Source: Acarospora socialis (lineage: Eukaryota > Ascomycota > Lecanoromycetes > Acarosporales > Acarosporaceae). Taken from it: 64,000 bases of DNA. The stretch spans positions 558,001 through 622,000 of the forward strand of contig JAMYGW020000004.1 of the NCBI GenBank assembly GCA_025617375.2, given 5' to 3'. Made by a program: the position numbers and the translations under genes. The notes under the pieces were generated by a model, which saw only the letters and a program-made list of their open reading frames with translations, had not been told where the DNA came from and made no database searches. Shown in pieces: positions 36,906-46,952 of the stretch. Positions within the stretch are counted from its first letter, which is position 1. Each line of letters starts with the position of its first letter.

Positions 36906-37979
36906 TTATTCATCGTCGGGCGGCATTTCATCGTCAATATATCGGATCAGAGAAATTCGCATCTCGGTGCTGTCGTTGCCGCGAAGCACATCGCTGATGA
37001 AGTGGGCGTCGACCTGCATCTGTATCTACAATTGCCGACCCTTGTCAGCGTGAGTGCCGCATACAGATTACCTACCTGTATGCAAGGGGACTGGTTTGGG
37101 TGAGCTGCAGCGACATGACCGCCGCGCATGAGACACGGGGAAAGGAAGTAGATGTTTGTCACAGGTCGTGCTAGCAACGGCGGTACGAAAGATCGAAAGG
37201 GGCTACTCTCGACGCACGTTACGTGAAGCGCATAATAAACGTCCGGCTCCAATTCGTAGGAAAACAGAGTGATGCTTACCATCTCCAGAGCACCTCGCAG
37301 TATTCCACAAAGGATGTTGGAATACCAGAGTTCATCCTGCGCCCGCCCATCATCGGGTAACTCTACAAAGTCTGCGAGGGGATTTTCTTCGAAGATGAGG
37401 GAGAATTGCTTGTTGTCGCTCGTCCAATTCGTAATGGTCGGCGTGATGTTGAGGAATATCTTGAATCCAACCTATGCACGCCTTAGCCGCAACCGGGCCA
37501 CATGGGCATCATAACGACTGCGCAGACGGAGGCCGCTGCAATCTTAGTGGGCCAAAGTACCTTTGATATCGTCTCCGCGGTCTCCCGGAAGCTCGTACAC
37601 CTACCAGACCCGGACTTTGCAAGGAAATCTTCGATCAACCGCAAGCCAATGTTGTAGCCCATCTTGTCCAGCTGCTTGTTGACCTCCACGTAGTCGCTGT
37701 CATAATCGGTGCATAGCTGGGCGACAATTGTACCGTAAGTCAACGTCACGAGTTCTGCATTGACCTTGTCGACGCGTGTTCTATCGTAAGGTTAGGCTTC
37801 ATGAAGTTGACCATCCATGGCAGAGGTAAGGATGGGCTTGGACGATTCTGAGTGAGTGAGTCAAGGAGACTGGCTGACTGACTTCCAGGTTCTATGCAAG
37901 TATCAGCATAGCATCATGTGGTCAGTATAACGCATATTTCTCACTCTTCGCCGAGTCTTGCGAGCTTTGTTGATGCCAT
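36906..37979 (-). CDS. BET3: TRAPP subunit Bet3 (TRAPPC3)
   Basis: Core subunit of the TRAPP tethering complex, acting in ER-Golgi vesicle tethering and Rab/Ypt1 activation. Exons: 37979-37945, 37891-37883 (a 9-nt microexon), 37780-37561, 37471-37280, 37025-36906, giving 191 residues. It starts [21 protein letters not shown], where ETWK comes from the microexon and its flanks. It continues [13 protein letters not shown], holding the conserved, usually acylated cysteine, then [51 protein letters not shown] follows. It ends [21 protein letters not shown] and [10 protein letters not shown]. Length equals the family norm. Head to head with the U5-40K gene, 451 bp apart. Confidence 0.95.
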
Positions 37980-38430
37980 GCCTCGTTAGAGTTCTTCTGC
38001 ACTGGACGAGTGGTATGAATTGTGAAAGATAAAACCCCTGTAATCGTACGGCGAGTTGAATCTACCGTCGTCGGTTGGTCTTCAATGGGACCACTAAATA
38101 TCGGCTTTGCAAAGCAGAATGGTTGGGAGATATGAAGACCTATTTAACGGAGCCAAGGCTCCCGCACGTGCGTGTGAACCGTTAGAGATCTAAAGTCGAT
38201 AGATGACGCTAGTGCTCGGGCGGCTCGGCTAGCCTTTCCAACTAAGGTAGGTAAGGTAAGGTAAGTACTGTACCAAGTAAGAGGCTCCCGCAAACTTCGA
38301 TAGCTGCACATGTTTCCGCTAATCAATCTCAAGCAAGATACTAAAGCCGATGCTAGCAGCGCATTTGACGAAGCTCTGTATCTTGTCATAGTGGCCTCAT
38401 TGTCGGCAGAAGCCACCTCGTCGTCTCATC
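37980..38430. promoter_or_regulatory. Shared divergent promoter, BET3 / U5-40K
   Basis: The 451-bp gap between two head-to-head start codons must carry both promoters. A GGTAGGTAAGGTAAGG-type tract lies at about 38247-38264. No clear TATA box was seen, which fits housekeeping genes. Confidence 0.5.
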
Positions 38431-39759
38431 ATGTCTGCCGAAAAGCGCCCTGCATCTGATGCCTTCGGGTCATCCCAGTTGGTGGTCAAAAGGCAGAAGT
38501 CTGACGCAAGTATTGGGAGCGGTGGGGCAATTGCGTTGGTCAATGGGTCGACAGCGAGCGGCGCTCTTATCCAAGCGGTATGATCAAGCCCTGTGACTCT
38601 ATAAAAAATCCCAGGACTGAATGAAGCTCGAAGAAGGTCGGCTGATATCCAGCGATGGAAATAGGTGCCTCGTACGAGTGGGCTGCAAGCTCCTATCATG
38701 GAGCTTACAGGTATGTTTGGATATCCAGCTCTCGGATTATCAGCTGCTGAATGTATCTGCTTAGGTCACTCCGGGGAAGTCTTTGCCACAAGGTTCGACC
38801 CGACCGGACAGCATATAGCGTCAGGGTCCATGGATAGATCAATAAGTGCGCAACACCATGTTGCCCGTGGAACTTCTGGATAGCAATTGACCTAGACTTT
38901 GATAGTGCTCTGGCGTACATATGGCCAGTGTGACAACTATGGCGTTTTGACCGGTCACAAAGGCGCAGTGTTGGATTTACATTGGTCGCGAGACTCTCGG
39001 GTCATTTTCTCAACATCGGCAGATATGATGTTAGCAAGCTGGGATTTAGAGACTGGGCTCAGGATACGGCGTCATCTGGGGCATGAAGAAGTCATCAATA
39101 CTCTGGACGTCAGCCGGCGGGGAGAGGAGCTGCTCGTGAGCGGCAGCGATGATGGGTACATTGGATTATGGGATCCCCGACAAAAGCACGCAGTCGACTT
39201 CATCGAGACCGGGTTTCCCGTCACCGCCGTAGCGCTGGCAGAGGCTGGTAACGAGCTCTACTCTGGAGGGATAGATAACGACATCAAAGTGTGGGATATG
39301 CGGAAGAAAAGTGTCGTGTACAGTATGCTCGGGCATACGGACACCGTCACGTCACTCCAAGTCTCGCCGGATTCGCAGGCCCTGCTGTCCAATTCACATG
39401 ACTCTACGGTCAGGACGTGGGATATTAGACCGTTCGCACCAACGGATAGACATATCCAGACCTACGACGGCGCGCCTGCCGGGTTGGAGAAGAATCTCAT
39501 TAGGGCAAGCTGGGATAGCAAAGGGGAGAAGATCATCGCCGGAAGTGGGGATAGGAGCGTAGTCATTTGGGAAACCAGGTCTGGAAAGCTGTTGTACAAG
39601 TTACCGGGCCACAAGGGAACGGTGAACGATGCACGCTTCGCCCCAGGGGACGAACCTATAAGTAAGTACCTTTGACCCTGAGCATGGAGTAGGCTGACCC
39701 ATGCAGTTGTATCTGGATCATCGGACCGAAATCTTATGTTGGGTGAGCTGGGCAAGTAG
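38431..39759 (+). CDS. SNRNP40: U5 snRNP 40K-like WD40 protein
   Basis: WD-repeat protein of the U5 snRNP/spliceosome (human SNRNP40, fission yeast Cwf17 group). Exons 38431-38577, 38665-38710, 38765-38845, 38906-39661, 39707-39759 give 360 residues. The N-terminus MSAEKRPASDAFG is followed by the family signature APIMELTGHSGEVFATRFDPTG. Seven blades follow with closing dipeptides MLWR, ASWD, GLWD, KVWD, RTWD and VIWE. The last blade ends SSDRNLMLGELGK. Small introns cut blade 1, and the last coding exon is 53 nt. The strong match to the U5-40K N-terminus separates it from generic WD40 proteins. Confidence 0.9.
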
Positions 39760-41589
39760 AGAGGTCCAGTATTACAGCGTCTTAAATGAATACCATACCT
39801 ACATTCCCTACACATCACTGCGGAGTGTGTCTGCGGATGATAAGAAGGCGAGTTATCGAAGGAACCAAGGCCTGCTGCCCTCAATCTTCTCTTGCGCTGG
39901 ACACGCGTAGAACATAGATCCCCACCAGCAAAGGTCAAGCATGCTGACACTAAAGACGGTGTCGCCAACATAAGCACAAGCCGCGTAGAATGTGTGGTTC
40001 TCTCGTACGTGACCTTCCATACCTTAAGCATGACTCAACATGCCCTTGAGATAATGGAGTGCTCCACGCATGATTGGTGACCCTTTCTTCAGGCTAATAT
40101 CAAGGGCTAAGAGTGATTGGAGAACAAGCGATACCGCTGAAGGGCGCTTGCCCCTAATCAACTCCGAGAACACGGACACGAACGCGAACCCGAAACATCA
40201 ACCCATCAAAATCCACCACAACCTCTAAGAATAACACATCTTGCCGGAGGCCCATGCAAGAACGAACCCCAAAGTACTCCATGTCGGGTCAATATACGAA
40301 TAGTAGTGGACAAATCACCCCAGTCCCGGCAGACACGATTATCGTGAGCGCAATGATAGGCTTCGGCGGCAGAGTGATAAGGTACTCGTACCTGCGTCTA
40401 CTGCCATGGCCCCTCTTTCGTTTTGTTTGAGATGTTGGCTTTGAACCATCATCTCTTTCTCTTCTTTAGCTGTTGGTCTCTGTGTTTACATTGTACTTCC
40501 TTAGCAGTTGATTCTCGATTTCCTTACGTTACTCTCCTTTCGTCGGTCTGGAGGCCGCCATGGCAAGGCACTAAGTTCAATCGCGGTGCTTTGCTTACAC
40601 CTTAGCTGACGAGACACGGCCGCTCATCGACTCGGCCTCTCACCGTTTGAATCAACTACTATACACCAGTCTTTAAATCTCACACCCAGAGGTTGTCGGT
40701 TATTGATTGTTCTAGCGTTTCGTCACACTCGTGGCGCGACTGTCCTTAGCCGTCTTTAGTCTGTCTACAGCACGGGGCCCACCACAACAGGCCAACGGAT
40801 TGACCACCAACACTATCAACACATAAACACTCAACGCGTCTGGACTGGCCAGTAACACCACCTACTTATGTTCTGAGAAACTTCCGACTTTCTGGACGTT
40901 GCGTACTCTCTTCTCCTCCATCGAGTATCACTGTGCGCATCCCGTTATTTCCTTCGACCTCGTCTCGTTATCTGGCTGCATGAAGTTGCAATGTCCTCTC
41001 AAACCACATCGGGCTCTGTGCCGCTGTCTTTCAGCACCCTCGCTAGAATGCATACTCGCATCTCAGCCCTCTTTCACGGAACCTCCATTCATTCCAGCGG
41101 ACCCTTCACTTCATCGTGTCGCGGCCCTAAATCACCATGTGTCAGCGAAGCAATTCCCTCTCAGGGCCGTTCATACATCCCGCAGCCCATGGCTAGGCCA
41201 CCGTTCCTTTCTAGATCGCCAACCTCGACCCGCTCGGTAATAGATCCGGCATCGTCACCAGCGAGCAGTGTGAGGCCAGCAACAGCGCAGAGCTATCTGA
41301 GGCTCATCATGTCTCCAGCCCTTGCACTTCAGTCCGCTCCAGCCTCTCCTACAAGAATTCCAGAGACACGTTGTCAAGGTTTACATCCAGCTGGAGCGCC
41401 CAGTGGCAGAAGACGGAGACATCGTCGGCGACGGAGGCATGGTGCTTGGGAGAGAGTTCAAACAACCTCAACAACCAAGTGTGGCTCGGTCAGGCACAGG
41501 GTATACAGTTGCCTGGTATCAGGTATCTCATTGGTTGTTGTTCTGACAATTTGTGCGTTGCGGCTCCGTCCCACCATACCGAGGACCTG
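39760..41589. other. Spacer; possible upstream exons of the next gene
   Basis: About 1.8 kb. A 200-codon Ser/Pro-rich frame (40991-41590) and a 74-codon frame (41322-41546, KVYIQLERPVAEDGDIVGDG) could be 5' exons of the small membrane-protein gene, but no convincing splice chain was found. The rest shows nothing. Confidence 0.4.
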
Positions 41590-42225
41590 ATGGCTGATGT
41601 ATCTATAGACCTTGCTCTGGCTATCTCAAATACCGTTTCCCACCAAGCCTTCCATGTCCTGATGATTCTCTTGCTTATCGCGTTCACTATACTGTTCTGC
41701 CACTCGATCGTACGTCTCAGCATGGCCATGCTACGTCGTCCGAGAGATGAAGAAAGTGGTGTAAGGATTCGCGGTAGAGCTGGCTCCGAAGAATACGCAC
41801 AACCTGAACAACCAATCCGGGTGGTTCTAGCGAGGGATGAAGAAATTGGCATCAGCGGTACTAGTGACGCCTTTGGGGAGGCCGAGGGACCAACGGTTCC
41901 CCCGCCAGCCTATGGTCTGTGGAGATGCAGTGTGGTGAGTTCATGAGAACCTCCGTGATATTTATGACAGTATTGAGACGTGCAACAGAAAGCCGACCCA
42001 AACCTTCTCCATTGGCAGCATGCAGTGCATCCTGCGTTCCGACAAGGGGCCGTAACAGTGGGAGGGGCAGGAGATCGACCAGGAACAGCAAATTATCCCC
42101 CAAGTTACGATTCGCATGACTCCCTTTACGTCTCCTCTCCAGCCGCGGCAAGATTAACAGGTCCTTTCGAGGAAGCCGTGCTACCGCTGCCCCCATCAGA
42201 GAGGAGTAGGACTTATTTCATATGA
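41590..42225 (+). CDS. Small single-pass membrane protein, function unknown
   Basis: Exons 41590-41934 and 41989-42225 (GTG|GTGAGT donor) give at least 193 residues. One transmembrane helix, VLMILLLIAFTILFCHSIV, is followed by a basic membrane-proximal stretch and a cytosolic tail. The tail contains PIRVVLARDEEIGISG, VPPPAYGLWR, ADPNLLHWQ and PPSYDSHD. The pattern PPPAYG...DPNLLHW...PPSY looks conserved in unnamed fungal proteins. The PPAY and PPSY motifs fit WW-domain partners such as Rsp5-type ubiquitin ligases, suggesting an adaptor or cargo role; this is inference. The start may lie further upstream if extra 5' exons are real. Confidence 0.6.
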
Positions 42226-42850
42226 AACAGTCTGGCTCATTATAAAAGGCGTTTAAGCGTGTCGAGGCATAAGAAATACCCTTCAGTCAAGGGCGTTCTA
42301 CTTTGCGTGGTTTCCCAACGGCGTTCCAGTTAGGTGGTGACTTTTGAATGACGGACTAGATACTCGGGTTATAGAGTAATCCGGCGCTTGTGTACCTCTT
42401 CAAGTGCACGAACTGTGATCTACCAAAGTACGGAGTAGCCTCGTTTTACCTACGATAGAGTTCGTTTTGATCTGTTATAAGGTACCTACCTAGGTAAGGT
42501 AGAAGGCCGTCTCTGGTGGCTTTACGTAAACTTCGATAGAAACCCATCTCGGCTTGGAGAGGGTTGTTCCTGAGCTAAGCCAAACATAGCTTAGTTTCGC
42601 TCTTGAAATAACTTCATGCCATAGTCAGTTATCTACAAGGTCGACGTCTAGGTTCATTTAGATCAGATGAACTAGTGCAGTTAACTATCGAACAAGCTCT
42701 GAGCTTATTGACGTGAATGGGAGTTCGTGGAGCTGTGCCAGCCCCTTGCTAACTCCAGAATTTGGTCCCTCCGTCCGTTCGAAGAGGAGCGCGAAAAGAA
42801 CCACCTGATACCAAATCGAGAGATTGGCGGCCTGTCCTACACACATCACC
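42226..42850. other. Intergenic: RRP7 promoter region
   Basis: About 620 bases. GTACGGAGTA at about 42427 and TACCTAGGTA at 42487-42496. No gene seen. Confidence 0.55.
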
Positions 42851-43871
42851 ATGACCCAAGTACCACTCGAAATATCTGGCTACTTTGTTCTCCCACTCGC
42901 CCTCCCTCCACAGCGTTCTTTCCCGACACCTGCAACCCATTACCTGTACCTCCGCCCTCATGAACCCAAGCTACCGACCGAAGACGCGCCGCGCTCCCTC
43001 TTTCTGGTAAACGTACCGTTTGACGCCACCGAACTGCACATGCGACACCTCTTCGGTACCCAATTGGGTGGAGGTCGGGTCGAGCGTGTAGATTTCGAGG
43101 GTGCTCGGAGTAAATCCAAGCCAACCGCAGCACCGCCTATACAGACTAACAAGGGGAAGAAGAGGAAGAGGGCTGAGATACAGAGCATGGATGAAGTGGA
43201 GGGAGCGGATTTGCCAGAGGTGTGGGACAGAGAACTGCACAATAGTGGCAGCACGGCTGTGGTGGTATTCGTGGATCGCGCGAGCATGGAGGCGAGTCTG
43301 AGGGCGGCGAAGAAGGCCGCTAAAGGAGGGAAAGAGATTGTATGGGGCCAAGGCGTAGAAGAAAAGGTGCCGAGACTAGGTTCAGAGCGTAAGTCTAAGA
43401 AGCAGTGACGTTCCGAGGAGGGAAGACTGAGCGAGTGAACCTCTAGGCTACCTGAACCACCATAAGCTCTGCTATCCAGACAAGTCGACGCTTCTCGAGT
43501 CCATTAATGTATATATGACGGCGTTCGGTGCCCTTGAAGCTTCTCGCGCGCAAGCACTTGCTCGCCAGCGGCAGGAGCCTGATGAAGAGGGCTTCATTAC
43601 CGTCACGAAAGGGGGAAGAAACGCGCCTGTGCGGCAGGAAGAGGCGCAAGGGAGGGCGGAGAAGGAGAAAGAGAAGCGGAAAGGCTTGGATGACTTTTAT
43701 AGATTCCAGACGAGAGAGAAAAGGAAGGAGAGAGCGAGCGAGTTGATGAAGAAATTTGAAGAGGACAAAGAGAAGGTCCGGCAGATGAAGGAAAGACGAG
43801 GGCGGTTCAAGGTAAGCCTTCCTCATTGGGAAGCTGTTGTTGTCGTGCTGACCAAAGTGCAGCCGGAGTGA
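42851..43871 (+). CDS. RRP7: Ribosomal RNA processing protein Rrp7
   Basis: Small-subunit processome factor (UTP-C module) needed for 18S rRNA maturation in the nucleolus. Exons 42851-43388, 43447-43811 and 43863-43871 give 303 residues. An N-terminal RRM-like part contains RSLFLVNVPFDATELHMRHLFG. A basic linker (KGKKRKRAE) and STAVVVFVDRASMEASL follow. After intron 1 comes YLNHHKLCYPDKSTLLESINVYMTAF, then EEGFITVTKGGRNAPV and the charged C-terminal helix ending KERRGRFKPE. The last exon codes only PE and stop. The final 51-nt intron keeps frame and has no stop, so retention would insert 17 residues before the same end. Confidence 0.92.
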
Positions 43872-45635
43872 TGGTCGGGTGGACTAGCATAGCACAATTC
43901 CGACAAGTTCGGGACAAAAAGAGAAGATGTTCAGGTGTGTGTCGGGACTCGAACACACGACCTAACCGTGCGGTTACTTGGCTTAGTGATTAAGGTATCT
44001 CCCACGCCCTGTACGAGAATACAATTTTGTGTGCCTTGTGCGTCTACTTTTTCTGTTTTCAATCCCTTCCTGCGGGAGACTTTGTTAACCACTAAGCCAA
44101 CTGAACTCTTTGTTGATAGAACACCTTCAACAATGATATATAACTTCGACATCACCCGTGTGCTATCTTCACCCAACACCATGGTCTCATCAACACAATC
44201 ACAACATGTAGCACAGTCTCTGGACGAGTGAGGCTCCCAGTCGTTACGATGACAGATCTTCCAAGGCAGCGGATTATAGTGATGGTCGTATGGAATGATG
44301 GGCACTTGACACCTGTTCAAAGGCAAGTCTTACTATCTCATCCTCTATCTCCATGTCCTGATGAGCTCGCTGGGGCCAGAGTAGCATGTTGGATCCGTAT
44401 CTTGACCAATACGCGACATGCAATGCCTACAAACACCAGTGATACCGGCACTTCCGTGCCACCTTCCTCTGATCTTGCATATGTGTCAAGATAAATTCTT
44501 ATTGCGTACATCTTCGATTATCCAAGCTAACTAGAGGTTCTCCAACACCAACAGAGAAGCAGTTGGGCGGCGTATTACCAGGGATCACAAGTTCAGCTAA
44601 ATGGCACAGCAAGGGTACAATTGCTGTGTGGTACACCTCCAAAAACTGATTGAGGTTATACTTGGTTCTTTCAGCGGCTTTCTTACCTGTAGCTGTGTAC
44701 ATGTATATAGTTATACTGTTTATTGTCTCCGATGAAGTCCCGACGCAGTCCGGATACTTTTATAGAGTGAACGGCTGCGGCGAATGACATCCTCCCGCTT
44801 CTACAAGGTAGCCAGCTACCAACCGTTGATTTTCGCTTCGCAACTTCCCATGCCAAATTCGTGCATGGCGTTCCTGAACTGTCGATCTCGAGATTCAGGT
44901 ACCGGCACTAGAGACACGTGCCAGCTGCGCCTCACCTATTTTCCGGCCAACAATCTCGAAACAACGGCACGATGAAACGAGTCAGCTTTCTGAAATCGAT
45001 AACCAACGTCGTTCCTAAATCGAAAAAGGACAAATGGCCTGTTTAGTCCAACGTTCTGGGTTTCAGGAAGAACTGCATGTAGTCAAGGAAATGATCAACC
45101 ATCTCAGTTCCCACATTGACTGTGGAGGCGCAGCGATACAATAGTGAGCTCCATTACATGGGCCCAACATCGCTCCCGTGCCTCTCTGACGAGCACGGAC
45201 ACGATGAAACAACGATAGTTCCTCAGAGAAGACTCAATGTGTGACATTCTCGATGCGGACCCATCAATGGTACAATGTCGTGAGCCAATGAGATCCTATA
45301 TATGTAAGTCACTTCCCTCGATGTTGGATTTCTAGTCTAGATTGCTCTTGGGGTCTGCCGCCAACATCGATCTGCGCCGCTTCCAATTTTCGTCATCACG
45401 GCCCCTCAAATCAAGGGGAAGGAACGTAAGCCGAACGACGTTGTTCCCTCGTGGGCCGCAAATAAAAATCACTGCCTTCCTGCCTTCCCTGGCCGCGCGA
45501 TCCAACATTTGAGAGAAATCTGTCAGTATGCAGCGGCAATCACTTCTCCTCGATTGGGTCCTCTATAGAAGACAGAGCTTCTGCCTTTCGTGCATCCTTC
45601 AGACCATATATCACAGCATTATACAAACTCTTACG
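43872..45635. other. Spacer containing the tRNA-like repeat
   Basis: About 1.8 kb. Apart from the tRNA-derived segment at its left end, it holds overlapping short frames without domains and the upstream region of the secreted-protein gene. Confidence 0.5.
43930..44110. repeat. tRNA-derived inverted repeat (SINE-like)
   Basis: Two RNA-polymerase-III A-box-like segments face each other. TGGCTTAGTGATTAAGG on plus starts near 43978 and TGGCTTAGTGGTTAACA on minus starts near 44099. Each is followed by a CTCCC stretch. A B-box-like GTTCGAGTCC on the minus strand lies near 43942-43951, and a weaker TTTTCAATCCC on plus near 44055-44066. No complete tRNA cloverleaf fits. This is most likely a tRNA-derived SINE or a rearranged tRNA relic with inverted halves. 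Confidence 0.4.
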
Positions 45636-46269
45636 ATGCAACTGAATCGGGCTATACTGGCGCTTTCTGCCCTGCTCGCCTCTACCTCAGCGTAAGTTGC
45701 TTGAATGCCTGGATATCAGTACGCTCCTGCTGACATTCTATCGTTGCAGCCTTCCACATCTAGGGAAACGAGACATCGAGAAAGGGATCGTGGTGATATC
45801 CGTTCCAACCAAGACCGAGCCACTATGTCTACAACCAATCCAACCTCTCCCGTCGGGAATCACAGCGCCCACCGGCATGCCCTGCCCGAGCGGTAGTGTC
45901 TGCCTCCCACCGCTGGGGCCCTGGCCGTTCAACAGACCTTACCACCACAAGCCTCCTTCGAGATACCCCAATGGATTCAAACCCGTCGGACTGGCCGATG
46001 GTCCGTTTCCAGCGGTGGGAGGCCATTCGTGGAATGTACCGTACCAGCAATTCAAGATATGTGGTACTGGCTCCCTACCGATGGCTACCGGGACGAGTGA
46101 GATACCACCGCCTGTAGGGACGGGCGTTGGTGTCATGCCGATGTCCACGGGGACAGCCACCAACAACACGCCAACATCTTCTTGCGTCAGCGGTGTAGCA
46201 TGTCCTTCAGGGACGACGGATACGATTATACCAGCACCAACCGGTGGCGCCATGCCGTTAGATGTTTAG
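45636..46269 (+). CDS. Small secreted cysteine/proline-rich protein
   Basis: Exons 45636-45691 and 45750-46269 give 191 residues. The signal peptide MQLNRAILALSALLASTSA is interrupted by the intron at its cleavage region. HLGKRDIEKG follows, a dibasic KR fitting Kex2-type processing. The mature part is Pro/Gly/Thr-rich with six cysteines (PLCL, MPCPSGSVCLPP, KICG, SSCVSGVACPSG). CPSG occurs twice, near both ends. No known domain and no GPI tail were recognised. It could be a wall-associated protein, or an effector-like or secreted structural protein. Confidence 0.65.
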
Positions 46270-46952
46270 GCTTTAGAGACTACCCGATCACCCTCGTTCG
46301 GAGCTGCGACGACGCCTTTTCCTCTCGAACTCGTCTTCGATCATGGGCACTACGTTATGGAGCAGAAGGAGTTTTAGATTAGCGAGTCACTCGTTTCTGT
46401 TGCCAAGTGCTGGCAGCAGACATTCATCCCCTTCTTTTGTCCTCTTTAGGATTGCATATTATTCTCTGTATATATCTGAGTCGTCTGTTAACAACCAAAA
46501 TGGGATGTGCGGTAAAGAGAACTACTCCCCTAGCTTAGCAGCTAGCACCAACCCCTTCGGGACATCAATCACTCGTTGTACTTGTAGGAAATACAAACTC
46601 CCCAAAAGAAGCCAATGGCACCGGCAACAATGAAGGTGATATCCTCACTAAGGTAGCCAGATTCTTGATCTCATGATCAAACTAGACGAACATAGGTCGG
46701 AGCCACCTCCTGAAGCACACCTGTAGTGATTCGAGGTGGGCACACGATTCTCGTGTATCTGGGGTGCCAAATCAAGGAGCTCATACCCTACAGGTTGAGC
46801 CGAGTTTCTGTGGATCTCTGTGTCTTAAGTCAGGGCCTCTGTATGTTTTTGTCCCTGTCCTGTTTACGTATCATGTTGTAACATCAACCTTAGATTATGT
46901 TCAACACCCTTTCTGGGAAATATGGTGTTCCTGTTGTTTCATCGACATCATC
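46270..46952. other. Spacer left of the decayed island
   Basis: About 680 bases with ordinary CpG content. No gene is supported. The C-terminal end of the HET gene may extend into it. Confidence 0.45.
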
